46,906 nt of DNA from Planctomycetota bacterium (GCA_029260825.1 JAJDCM010000084.1:1-46906), one strand, 5' to 3'; numbered from the stretch's first letter, positions 25,629-35,505 are shown. Notes: a model not told the origin generated them from the sequence alone. Numbers and translations: made by a program.

Positions 25629-28600
25629 TCATTCGACAGCCGTCTGGGTGTGGAATTCCCGCACGGAGCGGGTCCCCAGGTTCAACCTGGTTTCATCCCG
25701 AACGTCTTTTACGATGACTTCGATCAGGGCTCCTTCCGTACGATCATGGAGTGACGTAAAGGAGTAATTGAAGATCCCGGCTGTCCCCCCCAGGCCAGCT
25801 TCCTGAGCCACGTTCCAGAGAAGCACCGTGTCCGGATCCCCGACGTACTGGAAGTTCTGATCGGGCAACCATTCGATCACCTCGACGATGACCCCCGCCC
25901 CCACCGGATTTCCCGGGTTGTCTGCGATAGCCGTCGGATCCCCGTTCTCATCCACAACCTGGATGGTCGCTACAAACTTCACCTTCTCGCCTTGATAGCC
26001 ATCGTGGGTGATCACAACACTGTCGATGAAGGTGTGTCCCATGAAGAAACCGGCTGGATCAAGGTCAATGTCGTGAGAAACCTGAGTCGCCGTGTTGTTT
26101 GCCGGATCGTTCCCCCGAACATGAGCCGTGTAATCCTTCCCCGGAGTCATCCCCCGAACGACGATCGTATGGTCCAGCTTCAAGCGACTTTCGGTAAATG
26201 TTCCGATCACCTGAGAAGGATCCGATCGCAGCACCACGTCCACTTCGGTGGTAGAAAGTTCTTCCGTTCGCCAGCGCAATCGAGCAACGGTCGAATTCGT
26301 CCACCCCACGGTGACCGATCCTGGCGTCACGCCAAGGTGGCTCGTATCTGCCGGAGTGACGTTTGGATTTGAAGGAGCCGTGATGTCACCCGGGACGAGG
26401 AAGACCTCGTGTCCATCCGGAAGACCATCGAGATCCGTATCCAGAAGATCATCGGAGGTGCCATAGACGAGCGATTCATCTCGATCCACGATCAGGTCGA
26501 GATCTCGATCCCTCCCCAGCCGGTATCCCATTCCCAGAGGAACTGCCATCACGGCAAACTCACCATCACCAAGACCATCGACGGAGCTCATGTCCGCCAT
26601 GGCTTCGATCTGCGCGAGGGTGTAAGAGATGTCGTACCAGTCGGGATCAAACGTCTGCTGCGCGGCATCAATATCGGTCAAGAAAAGGAGTTGAGCAGGA
26701 TCGTACTGCATCCGGATCATTCGTAACGGGGAAACAGCATCCCTCCTCCACCACCCGCGAACGACAAGATCACATTGACCGGCATCAGCCTCCGCGATCA
26801 GGTTGGCTGCTCCTGTTTGAATCGGATCATCATCGTCAAGAAAAACCGTCGCACCAAGAGCCGGAGACACTCCCGTGTCAAGCTGCTCAAGAGCCTGAGT
26901 AATCTTGGCATGCTTGATCGTCACCTCCCCCTCAAGATCCTGGAAGGAGTCTACCGTTTGACGGATGGAATCGAGATTCCCGTTATTCGTGAACCCGAAC
27001 CCAACTCCCGGAAGCTCGTAAAGAGCATGACTCGAATCAAGAGTGACTCCCGGAGGCTCGAACCCGGTGCGCACAGGATCCGATTCCTTGTCAAAGAGCC
27101 CTCGCAGCTGGGTCACATCGTTCGGAAAGGTGGTGTTGGTTCGGCGATCGTTGATGACCTGATTGATCGTACCCGCGCCGCCTCCCAGGGAAGTCGGGGT
27201 CAGTGCATGACAATCGTTGCATGAAACCAGACGAGGTGTATCCCGTTCAACGTGGGGATCAACCGTCTTCACGTCTCGAAACTGGTCAAAACCCTTGGAC
27301 GATGGAATCGTCAGCTTGCGGTCAAGTCGCTGGCGAGGATTCGGCGGATAGGAGAGAGAAAACACGTAGTCCCGAAAATCGTCAAACTCGGGCACGCTGA
27401 GCTTCTGCCCTCCCAGAAGTCCAACAAAAGCCTCATTGAAATCCACGAGATCGTTGCGATCTCCACGCCAATGGAAGGGTGGAGTCTCCTCGATTCCGCG
27501 CAGGCTCATCGTAACCTTGGGCCCTTTTCGAGCAAGAAATCTTCTCCCGTTGATCGATCCAGGATCGAGGGCTCCTCCGTTTGTGCTGATCGGCTGGCCC
27601 GGATCAGGATTTTCCAGAACAACATTGTCGAGGCACCAACCGAGCCGATCCATATGGCCATCCACGTGACAGCTCTGACAAGTTTGCTGTCCATTCACCG
27701 AGTTGCTCGCGTCAATAAAATGGGAACGCCCCCGAACGACACCCGGAGGAGTGATGTCCAGTCCGGCAGAGACCTGAAGATCCGGGTCAAGAGTAGTACC
27801 GGGTACAAATCCGCTGAGGTTAAACCGGTCGATGGTGTGATCACCCCGATTGTAAACATACACGAGCTTGTTGGTTTCGTCCTTCAAGACTCCGCGCGGC
27901 CCAAAACTACCCGTGCTCGTCTTGAGAACCCCGATGACCTTGTTCTTGTTGGGACTGCCCGTCGTCAGATCTACCGCCTGGATGATCGCCGAATTCGCGC
28001 TCTCGTAGCAAGCAACAATGAACGTCTTCCCGTTCTTTGCCATGCAGATCTGGGTTGGAGTGGCAAAACTTGCCGCTATGCCTTGATGCCGGAAAGCCGG
28101 GTCGTTCAGATCGATGACCGTGCGGAGTGAGGGATCCAGCTCCTTGGCATTGGGATTGGAATCCAAATCCATGTCATCCGGTTCAATAACCGTGATTCGA
28201 TGGCTCACCATGGGGCGGTCCGTGGCCAAAAGCTCCTCCCCGCACGAGCGATTGTTGTTCAGGGTCGCGCTCGAATTCTGGTCGAAGTTGTGCAGTTCTA
28301 CATTCGAGACATAAAGACTCTGGCTGTGAACGTTGTTCGACTTGGCGATGTCATAGTTGAGGCTCCCCACCCTGAAAGTTACATCCGTAGGATTACCTGC
28401 CGGGTCAAAAGCAAGAATATCCCGGTCCGCCGGGTCCAAGCGGTGAATCGAGGTCGTCATGTCTTCCCAGTATCGCCAGGTATTAATCACCACACCCGCT
28501 CGCGTCAGGTCAGCCACGTTGCCCACGGTTTGATCGAAATCGATCGCATCCGGAGTATCCACCTCACCCGGCGCGATCACCGATCCATTCCCACTCTCAA

Positions 28601-29366
28601 AGGAGAGTCCATAAAGGGTTCCGTTGTCCATGAGAAGAGCCCGGGGTTCTTCGACCGATGAAAAGAGCGCCGGTACTCCCTGACCCGCCCCTCGAACAGA
28701 ATCCGGATCAAAGTCGGAACCGAAAGAAAACGCTGTCGTCCACTCCCGGGTGTTCGTATTCACGATCGCGATCATATTCGATACGGAGAGGCTTACGTAG
28801 GCCGTATCACCCGAGGCATCAAAGGCAACGTCCATCGGCTCCTGATTGTTGAAGCGAGCAACTTTCGGGTTGGGAGCACTTCCCGGATCATAGAAGGAAA
28901 TGACATGAGTTACGATTTTGAACTCTTCATCCACGATGAAGATCGCGTTGGAGGTGGTGCACACGACCCAGAGCTTTCCCATGGCGCCAGGACGACGACG
29001 AATCGACACGGGCCCGAGCCCGACCGGGATTACTTTGATCAGAACCGGCTCGATACCGGGATCTCCCGGGTCAGCGCCGCTGACATCAAAGACGCTGACG
29101 CTTCCATCCGCAATGTTGCAGACCCAGAGTTCATCCGGGCTGGTAGCGTCCGGACAAAATTCCATGGGATGAATCGGTGCTTCCTCGAAATTGACAAAGT
29201 AACCGTCTCGATTCGTGATCAAAGGGCCAGGACCAACCGCTTGCACCACCCCATGCCCCTCGTCATCCATCCAGGGCTGAAACAGAGAATATCCACCGAC
29301 AATGCACAGTAAAACGGCACACACAGCAGCCCATTTTGACAGCCTTGCTCGACTCATGAAAAACAT
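25629..29366 (-). CDS. Large exported YVTN beta-propeller/cytochrome c-like protein
   Basis: A 1245-residue protein with GGAGG before the ATG and a signal peptide or anchor (KWAAVCAVLLCIVGGYSLF). Residues about 60-520 contain propeller repeats such as LWVCNIADGSVSVFDV, KLWVVCTTSNAIFIVD, TAYVSLSVSNMIAIVN and LVYVYNRGDHTIDRFN. Two haem c motifs follow: CQSCH (Cys563-Cys566-His567) with the di-haem-peroxidase-like context SCHVDGHMDRLGW, and CNDCH (Cys716-Cys719-His720). The C-terminal third has a calcium-binding DTDLDGLPDGHEV element, an FN3-like domain and a further beta domain. It is probably periplasmic or surface-located and redox-active; the substrate is unknown. Confidence 0.85.
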   Translation of the reverse strand: MFFMSRARLSKWAAVCAVLLCIVGGYSLFQPWMDDEGHGVVQAVGPGPLITNRDGYFVNFEEAPIHPMEFCPDATSPDELWVCNIADGSVSVFDVSGADPGDPGIEPVLIKVIPVGLGPVSIRRRPGAMGKLWVVCTTSNAIFIVDEEFKIVTHVISFYDPGSAPNPKVARFNNQEPMDVAFDASGDTAYVSLSVSNMIAIVNTNTREWTTAFSFGSDFDPDSVRGAGQGVPALFSSVEEPRALLMDNGTLYGLSFESGNGSVIAPGEVDTPDAIDFDQTVGNVADLTRAGVVINTWRYWEDMTTSIHRLDPADRDILAFDPAGNPTDVTFRVGSLNYDIAKSNNVHSQSLYVSNVELHNFDQNSSATLNNNRSCGEELLATDRPMVSHRITVIEPDDMDLDSNPNAKELDPSLRTVIDLNDPAFRHQGIAASFATPTQICMAKNGKTFIVACYESANSAIIQAVDLTTGSPNKNKVIGVLKTSTGSFGPRGVLKDETNKLVYVYNRGDHTIDRFNLSGFVPGTTLDPDLQVSAGLDITPPGVVRGRSHFIDASNSVNGQQTCQSCHVDGHMDRLGWCLDNVVLENPDPGQPISTNGGALDPGSINGRRFLARKGPKVTMSLRGIEETPPFHWRGDRNDLVDFNEAFVGLLGGQKLSVPEFDDFRDYVFSLSYPPNPRQRLDRKLTIPSSKGFDQFRDVKTVDPHVERDTPRLVSCNDCHALTPTSLGGGAGTINQVINDRRTNTTFPNDVTQLRGLFDKESDPVRTGFEPPGVTLDSSHALYELPGVGFGFTNNGNLDSIRQTVDSFQDLEGEVTIKHAKITQALEQLDTGVSPALGATVFLDDDDPIQTGAANLIAEADAGQCDLVVRGWWRRDAVSPLRMIRMQYDPAQLLFLTDIDAAQQTFDPDWYDISYTLAQIEAMADMSSVDGLGDGEFAVMAVPLGMGYRLGRDRDLDLIVDRDESLVYGTSDDLLDTDLDGLPDGHEVFLVPGDITAPSNPNVTPADTSHLGVTPGSVTVGWTNSTVARLRWRTEELSTTEVDVVLRSDPSQVIGTFTESRLKLDHTIVVRGMTPGKDYTAHVRGNDPANNTATQVSHDIDLDPAGFFMGHTFIDSVVITHDGYQGEKVKFVATIQVVDENGDPTAIADNPGNPVGAGVIVEVIEWLPDQNFQYVGDPDTVLLWNVAQEAGLGGTAGIFNYSFTSLHDRTEGALIEVIVKDVRDETRLNLGTRSVREFHTQTAVE

Positions 29367-29872
29367 GGATCTTCCTCCGTGATGCTCGACGAGTGGTGGC
29401 GTTCCATCTTCCAGATACAGGGTAAGTAGAGCTGCAAACCGTTTGCAAGCTCTCTTTCCTGGATAAATCTTTCCTGGAACAGGAAGGCCTCGCTAAGGCT
29501 CACCGCACCTTGGAGTTCGTGCCGAATACTTTTGCTTCCGACTTTCGTGTGGGCAGAAACGCCCAGGAGAAAGCCCAAAGGGTGGAAGGCCATAAGACGG
29601 TATGCTCCCTCTCCCTCCAGCTCTGAGCATGATTTGGGGGCGCCCCCTCATGCTTAGAGCCGGAGGCTGTAGGGAGCAGGCGGTAAGAGTTGTCCAAGGA
29701 CTCAATTCCAGGGATCATTCCCATTTTTCTTGTGTCCGAGTCTCGAGATGCCTCGTGATTGGTTAGTTACCCACACGAAATCGTGAAGCGCCTACTTTTG
29801 TGCACCGAACCCGCCCTGGCCTTCATGAATCAAGCGACTGGGGGTGTGCTCCAGGATAATAAGTATTCGCTA
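29367..29872. other. Non-coding gap with a large inverted repeat
   Basis: About 500 bp between two minus-strand genes. The short frames in it do not look like proteins. The right half carries the long imperfect palindrome at 29603-29678. The left end holds the ribosome site of the cytochrome gene (GGAGG near 29375). Confidence 0.6.
29603..29678. repeat. Long nested inverted repeat, possible structured RNA or mobile-element remnant
   Basis: Outer arms are TGCTCCCT (29603-29610) and AGGGAGCA (29671-29678). Middle arms are CCTCC (29614-29618) and GGAGG (29662-29666). Inner arms CTCTGAGCATGA (29621-29632) and TCATGCTTAGAG (29648-29659) pair with one wobble. The core is the 12-bp palindrome GGGGGCGCCCCC (29636-29647). 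No T-run follows, so it is not a simple terminator. Confidence 0.75.
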
Positions 29873-31312
29873 TCAACCCTTCTTGGGTTTTTTCGAACGC
29901 CCGGAATCGCCCGGCCGGTAGTCGGGATTGGATTCAGGCATCCGAGCGCCTACCCTCTCTCGAAACTTTCTTAGCTTCCCGAGAAGGTCAGCTGCCATGG
30001 AAGCTTTATCGCCGGCAAGATCGGTCTTCTCTCCCAGGTCAAGCGCCAGATTATAGAGCTCGACCCGGTCATCTTCGAAGTACTCGATCAGCTTCCAGTG
30101 ACCGGCTCGAATCGCTCCCGCCGGAGAGGTGATGCTGTAGTGGGGAAAATGCCAGAAGAGCGCTTCACGCTCCCAGCTCTCGGTCTCCTTCAGCAAAGGG
30201 ACCAAACTCCTCCCGTCCGTGGAGACGGCCTTCTCCTTCCCCAAGATATCCAGAATTGTGGGAACGTGGTCAACCCCGGTAACCGGAGTGGAACATTGAC
30301 TCCCCCCGAGGACAACCCCAGGCCAGACGATGATCAATGGAACACGAAGCCCCCCCTCGTACAGGGTGCCTTTGCCACCACGAAGCGGTGCATTCGTAGT
30401 GACCGTCAAACTCTCTTTTCTCAGCTCCTGGAGCGCTCCGTTGTCGGACGTGAGAAGAATGACAGTGCGGTCGGTCAAACCCGTCTCTTCGAGCTTCGAA
30501 ACCACGCGCCCCACGCTCTGATCAAGGCTCTCGGTCATCGCGCCGTAAACGGCGTTCTCCCCCTTGATCTTCTCGTCGATGATCTTCTTTTCGTATTTCG
30601 AAACCAGCTCTTGCGGAGCCTCTAGCGGAGTGTGCACGGCAAAGTGAGAAAGATAGAGAAAGAAAGGACGCTCCTGGTTTTCGTCGATGAAGGCCACAGC
30701 CTCGTCGGTCAACCGATCCGTCAAATACTGCCCCTTCTTCGCCTCTCTAAGATGCCAGACTCCGTAGGGATGAAAGTAACTCCCTGGCCCCCCGGCCGCG
30801 GCTCCACCCACGTTCAGATCAAATCCGTGGTGCTCGGGCAGGTTCTTTATCCCCCCGAGATGCCATTTCCCGATACTTGCAGTTGCATAGCCAGCTCCTC
30901 CCAGAAGCTGAGCCAGGGTCTTCACATCAGGCCGGAGACAATGTGCGGTCTTGCCAGTAATCAGCTTCCTTCGAAGAGGTCGGTTCCCGGAGATCAGGTT
31001 TGTGAGATCGATGGATGCCGGATACTGGCCGGTCAGAAGGCTTGCTCTGCTCGGGGAACAAATGGGGGAAGTCGCGTAGGCATCGGTGAAACGCATGCCC
31101 CTTCGGGCAAGCTGGTCGATTTTGGGGGTCTCGAAAAAGGTACTGCCATAGCACCCGAGACCCGACCAACCAACATCATCAAGGAGGATCAGAACGACAT
31201 TGAGAGAATCCGTTCGATTCTGCGCCGGAGATTCTGCCTCGTCAGCAAGAACCTCCGGCGAGATGACACCGAAACTCAGCACCGCGATCGCCAGGGCGAC
31301 AAAAACTGCCAT
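29873..31312 (-). CDS. Exported formylglycine-dependent sulfatase
   Basis: A 479-residue alkaline-phosphatase-superfamily sulfatase. The start at 31312 opens a clean signal peptide (VFVALAIAVLSFGVIS...LADEA); the longer frame from 31360 would overlap the upstream gene by 26 bp. Metal ligands are in LILLDDVGW. The cysteine-type sulfatase signature CSPSRASLLTGQYP has Cys85, the residue converted to formylglycine. Further landmarks are TGKTAHCLRPDVKTLAQLL, SIGKWHLGG, TSDNGA and the C-terminal GHWKLIEYF. Such enzymes desulfate algal polysaccharides or other sulfate esters; the exact substrate cannot be read. No maturase gene is in the window. It follows a secreted FG-GAP gene on the same strand. 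Confidence 0.95.
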   Translation of the reverse strand: MAVFVALAIAVLSFGVISPEVLADEAESPAQNRTDSLNVVLILLDDVGWSGLGCYGSTFFETPKIDQLARRGMRFTDAYATSPICSPSRASLLTGQYPASIDLTNLISGNRPLRRKLITGKTAHCLRPDVKTLAQLLGGAGYATASIGKWHLGGIKNLPEHHGFDLNVGGAAAGGPGSYFHPYGVWHLREAKKGQYLTDRLTDEAVAFIDENQERPFFLYLSHFAVHTPLEAPQELVSKYEKKIIDEKIKGENAVYGAMTESLDQSVGRVVSKLEETGLTDRTVILLTSDNGALQELRKESLTVTTNAPLRGGKGTLYEGGLRVPLIIVWPGVVLGGSQCSTPVTGVDHVPTILDILGKEKAVSTDGRSLVPLLKETESWEREALFWHFPHYSITSPAGAIRAGHWKLIEYFEDDRVELYNLALDLGEKTDLAGDKASMAADLLGKLRKFRERVGARMPESNPDYRPGDSGRSKKPKKG

Positions 31313-31334
31313 CGCCGTATTCACCGGCGGCTGA

Positions 31335-34235
31335 TCACTGAATTCGAAGAGTAACCGCATTCGTCACACTGTAATCCTGGGCCCCAAGATCGGCACGGGC
31401 ACCATTGTCTCGTACGAGCCCCTGGAATGTCACGGTAATTGCAGTACCTCTTCCATTTGTGCAGAAGAACTTGTGAGGAGCCGGCTGAGACGGGACATCC
31501 GGGCAGCCCAAAGTCGGCTTGTGCCCGAGAAGATTAAAAATCTTGACCGGCTGAGGAGGACGGTTCGCATAGACGGGCGGAAACGCGGTCACACCGATGT
31601 CCAGGGGAGCCGCCTCGATATCCGCAAGAGTTGAAATCCCCGCCCAGGCCCAGACGACGTAGCGCGAAAAGGTTCTCGAGGTCGGGACAAGAATCTCGAG
31701 GCCAAACGGATCATTGATCGCAACATCGACAATACGCTCGAAGTTACCCGGACTCCCGTTGACCAGAAGCACATCTTCCCGATCCCCCAGCAACACGTTT
31801 ACGTTGCCAAAACGAGCGGCAATGGCAGGATCAACATAGGTATAGGCTGCCGAGAGAACTGATGTCCCATTCGTGTTCATGATGGTCACATCGACGGTTC
31901 CAATCCCGGCCGGAGTACGTACCGCGATTTGGTCCTGAGTCACGGTAAGAACCGTCGCGGCGATGCCGTCGAAGAGAACAGTCGTATCCGGAACGTCCGT
32001 GAAGCCACAACCAAAAATGTTGATGTGATTGTCTCCGAGCTCGGATCCATTGGCCGGCACAACATTGGCGCCCACGGTCACGTTGAACGTGCACATCGAC
32101 ATGTTACCGGTGGCATCCATCGCAGTGCTTGTCACCAACGTCGTCCCCACCGGGAAAAGACTTCCCGAGGGAGGAACCGACGACACGGACGGGTTCGAGT
32201 CGCAGTTGTCGGTGGCCGTCACCGTGAACATGACGATCGATCCACCGGGATCTGTACATCCAACGTTGATATCGGCAGGACATCCAATGCTCGGCCCGGT
32301 TGTGTCTTCCACCGTGACCATGAAGGAGCACATGGCGGAGTTGGTATCGTCGTCGGTCGCTGTGGCGGTTACCATCGTCATTCCCTGGGAAAACAAGCTC
32401 CCGGAAGGAGGAACCACGACCACGCTCACGTCATCATCGCAGATATCGGTGGCGGTAACGCTATAGGTCACAGGCGTTCCCGCCGGATCCGTGCACTCAA
32501 CAATCATGTTTCCCGGGCAGGTGACATCCGGGACGGTGGTGTCCACGACCGTCACGTCAAACATGCACTGGGACATGTTGCCCGTTGCATCCATGGAAGT
32601 CGATGTCACCTGAGTGGTCCCCATCGGGAACAAACTTCCGGAGACCGGTACCGAGCTGACGGAAGGCGCAGGATCGCACGTATCTGTCGCGGTCACAGAG
32701 AAGTTCACCACGGCCCCGGTTGGCCCCTCACATTCGGCGTCAAAATCGGCGGGACAGGTGATGTCGGGCCCGGTGGTATCCTGGACCGTCACGTCAAAGC
32801 TACACACGATCGAGTCGTTGCCGGAGGCATCGGTCGCCATGCAATCGACCTGGGTCGTTCCGAATCCGAAAAGACTTCCGGAGGCCGGATTACAACTGAT
32901 CGCTGGATTCGGATCCCGGTCATCTGCCGCGGTCGGAGTAAAGTTCACGATCGCACCACTCTGACTGGTGCACTCCACCGTCATGTTTGCCGGGCACGTA
33001 ATCGTGGGAACCGTGTTGTCAAAGATGAAGATGTACGCAGCGCCCGAATCCGTGCCAGGATCATCGTCAAGATGACCGGACACGACCGCCGTGTCATTCG
33101 AGAACCCGACCCAAAAACCCAGGTTGTCGTCAGCTTGCTGGTCACCTGCGGTGAACTGAGTGGACTCACTCCAACTCGTTCCCGTTCTCAAGAAAGCATA
33201 GGCCGATCCACTGCCGCTCACCCCTCCGTTGTCGAGATAGGCACCGATGACAGCTTTGTCCCCATCAATCGCCAGAGATTTTCCAAACTCATCTCCAGCC
33301 GCTCCGTCGCCTGCGGAGAGAATTGCCTGCTCACCCCAGGTGGTTCCGGTTCGCAGGAAGACATAGGCGGTTCCTGAATCCGCTCCGTTGTCGTCGTTGC
33401 CGATGGCTCCAATGAGCGCACTCTCGCCCGAGAGAGAAACAAACTCACCGAAGACGTCTCCAGCGGCGGCGTCACTCGCGGTGAGCTTCATCTCTTCCCC
33501 CCAGGTGGTTCCAGTCCGAACAAAGACGTAGGCCGAGCCGGAGTTCATGCCGGCATCGCCGTCATGAAAGGCGCCAACGAGTGCGGTATCACCGGAACAC
33601 GAGACACTGCGTCCGAAGGTGTCGCCGCTTGCCCCGTCACTTGAGAGGAGTTTTGCTTGTTCGTTCCACGTCGTTCCCGTCCGAACAAACACGTAAGCCG
33701 AACCGGAATCGGAACCGGAGTCGTCATCTCGATCGGCGCCCACCACCAGCGTATCGCCATCGATGCATACCGAGCGCCCGAACTGGTCTCCCGCCTGAGC
33801 GTCGCTTGCGGTCAACTTCATCTGCTCGGCCCAGGTGGTTCCGGTTCGAAAGAAGACGTAGACCGAACCAGAGCTCGCTCCCGCGTCGTCATTGAAGAAG
33901 GCTCCCACTGCCGCGGTATCGCCATCGATGGAGACAGAAATCCCGAATGTGTCTCCGGCAGCCGCGTCACTTGCCGTCAATTTCATCTGTTCGTTCCACG
34001 TCACCCCGGAGCGAACAAAGATGTAGGCAGCCCCGGACCCGGAACCACCGTCATCATCCAGAGGCGACGCTACGATGACCGTGTCTCCGGAAATGGCGGT
34101 TGCACGACCGAACTCATCCCCATCAGCAATGTCGCCTGCTTCTATTTTGTCCTCTTCCACGGCAAGAACGGAAATCGGCGTCGAGAGAAGCAAACACGCA
34201 CAAAGCGCACCAGTAACGATGGGTCGTACAAACAT
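31335..34235 (-). CDS. Secreted FG-GAP/HYR/TIG multidomain protein
   Basis: A 966-residue protein; the ATG at 34235 has AAGGA 7 nt upstream and opens a signal peptide (GALCACLLLSTPISVLA). About seven FG-GAP-like repeats of ~52 residues (pattern DTFGxSVSxDGDTAxVGA...SGSAYVFxRTGTTW) cover residues 20-390. Four HYR modules (ITCPANMTVEC, DTTGPDITCP, DTTVPDVTCP, DTTGPSIGCP) cover about 390-735. A TIG/IPT domain begins at NGSELGDNHINIFGCGF. A C-terminal domain of ~140 residues starting at AARFGNVNVLLGDREDVLLVNGS follows. The TIG plus C-terminal domain recurs in the protein at 36389-38506. It is an extracellular beta-rich, probably calcium-binding protein. Confidence 0.9.
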   Translation of the reverse strand: MFVRPIVTGALCACLLLSTPISVLAVEEDKIEAGDIADGDEFGRATAISGDTVIVASPLDDDGGSGSGAAYIFVRSGVTWNEQMKLTASDAAAGDTFGISVSIDGDTAAVGAFFNDDAGASSGSVYVFFRTGTTWAEQMKLTASDAQAGDQFGRSVCIDGDTLVVGADRDDDSGSDSGSAYVFVRTGTTWNEQAKLLSSDGASGDTFGRSVSCSGDTALVGAFHDGDAGMNSGSAYVFVRTGTTWGEEMKLTASDAAAGDVFGEFVSLSGESALIGAIGNDDNGADSGTAYVFLRTGTTWGEQAILSAGDGAAGDEFGKSLAIDGDKAVIGAYLDNGGVSGSGSAYAFLRTGTSWSESTQFTAGDQQADDNLGFWVGFSNDTAVVSGHLDDDPGTDSGAAYIFIFDNTVPTITCPANMTVECTSQSGAIVNFTPTAADDRDPNPAISCNPASGSLFGFGTTQVDCMATDASGNDSIVCSFDVTVQDTTGPDITCPADFDAECEGPTGAVVNFSVTATDTCDPAPSVSSVPVSGSLFPMGTTQVTSTSMDATGNMSQCMFDVTVVDTTVPDVTCPGNMIVECTDPAGTPVTYSVTATDICDDDVSVVVVPPSGSLFSQGMTMVTATATDDDTNSAMCSFMVTVEDTTGPSIGCPADINVGCTDPGGSIVMFTVTATDNCDSNPSVSSVPPSGSLFPVGTTLVTSTAMDATGNMSMCTFNVTVGANVVPANGSELGDNHINIFGCGFTDVPDTTVLFDGIAATVLTVTQDQIAVRTPAGIGTVDVTIMNTNGTSVLSAAYTYVDPAIAARFGNVNVLLGDREDVLLVNGSPGNFERIVDVAINDPFGLEILVPTSRTFSRYVVWAWAGISTLADIEAAPLDIGVTAFPPVYANRPPQPVKIFNLLGHKPTLGCPDVPSQPAPHKFFCTNGRGTAITVTFQGLVRDNGARADLGAQDYSVTNAVTLRIQ

Positions 34236-34573
34236 TGTCTTTTCCTTTGAGTGGTGACTGTTCCCGTACTGGCAACAGTGCAATGGGGCGGATAGACCAC
34301 CGCAATGGCGTTCGATATCTCCAAACCCGGTTGACGCTGGAGAAGAGAGTCACTCCCGGGAAATCGAGGCCATCCTAGAAAAGAGTCAAAACCATGTCAA
34401 TCGCAAAGACATGATGCGCAAAAGCCAAACCAAAGAGCGTTGTGGGCGAAATCCGGTCAAACGACGGAACCCATTGGCCCGCCTTGCTATAGCCCACAGG
34501 ATCTTTTCTTCCCCCGTCTCCTCTGACGGACGAGCTTCCCCAGTGGGGCGAGAGGAAACCCTACGTGGATAAA
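34236..34573. other. Intergenic region between divergent FG-GAP and reductase genes
   Basis: About 340 bp with no protein-like frame. The left edge holds the ribosome site of the FG-GAP gene. The right end becomes AT-rich and leads into the reductase promoter. No strong hairpin was seen. Confidence 0.5.
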
Positions 34574-34602
34574 TTCACAAATTGAATCATTACCAATCTA
34601 AT
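34574..34602 (+). promoter_or_regulatory. Candidate sigma70 promoter for the ferredoxin-NADP reductase gene
   Basis: TTCACA (34574-34579) and TCTAAT (34597-34602) each match the consensus at five of six positions with an ideal 17-bp spacer in a locally AT-rich stretch. It would give a leader of about 55 nt before the ATG at 34664. Confidence 0.65.
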
Positions 34603-34663
34603 TATGCGATCTGCGAATCTCCATTCTTCTCGTATTCTTCAGTAGACGAAAGGAGCACGAGAA

Positions 34664-35455
34664 ATGAACACGGAACACGTTTCCTCAGAAATGAACGCTG
34701 TTGTTTCCCAGCGCATCGAGCTAACGAAGGGGTTGATCATCCTTCGAGTCGTTCCCAAGGACTTCATGATCCCTGATTTCGAACCCGGACAGTTTGCTGT
34801 CCTGGGGTTACCGGCAGGACAGCGTCATGATGGCAAGCTCATCAAGCGAGCCTACTCCATTGCCTCCTCTCCTCTGGAACGAGAATTCATGGAGTTCTAC
34901 ATCGCTCTTGTTCCCGGCGGCGAACTCACTCCCCGGCTCTTTCGTCTCCAACCAGGAGACGAGCTTTGGCTGTCAAAAAAAATCAAGGGAAGCTTTACTC
35001 TCGATGGCGTTCCAGAAGATAGAAACATCCTCTTTCTCGCCACGGGAACCGGCCTTGCTCCCTACATGAGCATGTTGAGATCCTGCATCACCCTCGATGC
35101 GTCCCGCAAATTCGTGGTCGTTCACGGCGCACGCCACTCCTTTGAACTGGGATATCGAAGTGAGCTACTGACCATGCAGAAGTTCTGCCCGAACTTCACC
35201 TACGTCCCGGTAATCACCCGCCCCCATGAGGAAGCTGTCCCCTGGCATGGAGATGCGGGCCACATCCAGGATCTCTGGAAACACCAGGATCTCGAGAAGA
35301 TCTGCGGTTTCAAAGCAAACCCGGCGAACACCCACGTCTTTCTCTGCGGGAACCCGGCCATGATCGAGGAGACTGCGGAAATCCTCGCCAACGAAGGCTA
35401 CCGGGAGAATACACGGCATCATCCGGGAGAAATCCACCTCGAGCGCTACTGGTAG
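34664..35455 (+). CDS. fpr: Ferredoxin--NADP+ reductase
   Basis: A 263-residue flavoprotein of the bacterial Fpr type, with ribosome site GAAAGGAG. The FAD-binding motif is RAYSIASSP near residue 65, preceded by a beta barrel starting at VVSQRIELTKGLIILRV. The NADP-binding motif is LATGTGLAPYMSM near 125, then VVVHGARHSFELGYRSEL, and FLCGNPAMIEE near 225. It ends in HLERYW, the aromatic C-terminal tail seen in E. coli Fpr (EHYW). It exchanges electrons between NADPH and ferredoxin or flavodoxin in the cytosol. It has its own promoter and stands 50 bp before an ArsR regulator gene. Confidence 0.94.
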   Translation: MNTEHVSSEMNAVVSQRIELTKGLIILRVVPKDFMIPDFEPGQFAVLGLPAGQRHDGKLIKRAYSIASSPLEREFMEFYIALVPGGELTPRLFRLQPGDELWLSKKIKGSFTLDGVPEDRNILFLATGTGLAPYMSMLRSCITLDASRKFVVVHGARHSFELGYRSELLTMQKFCPNFTYVPVITRPHEEAVPWHGDAGHIQDLWKHQDLEKICGFKANPANTHVFLCGNPAMIEETAEILANEGYRENTRHHPGEIHLERYW

Positions 35456-35485
35456 GTGAAAAAAATTTGACTCCTGGCGGACAAC

Positions 35486-35505
35486 ATGTCACCATATGGT
35501 GACAT
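35486..35505. promoter_or_regulatory. Perfect 20-bp palindromic operator abutting the arsR-type start
   Basis: ATGTCACCATATGGTGACAT is identical to its reverse complement and ends directly before the ATG at 35506. A TTGACT hexamer (35467-35472) 13 bp upstream could be the -35 box, which would put the -10 box inside the palindrome. Its GGTG is also the only visible ribosome site. Binding of the regulator here would block transcription or translation of its own operon. Confidence 0.8.

Noticed and set aside
29493..29724. Short minus-strand frames in the gap before the sulfatase
   Set aside because: They span the large inverted repeat, have no ribosome sites and look like translations of structured non-coding DNA.
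31929..33377. A 482-codon plus-strand frame opposite the FG-GAP/HYR gene
   Set aside because: It is the mirror of a highly repetitive coding sequence; the His/Arg/Gly-rich translation has no domain.
34236..34573. A possible tRNA or riboswitch upstream of the reductase gene
   Set aside because: No cloverleaf, no CCA end and no known aptamer pattern could be found by eye.
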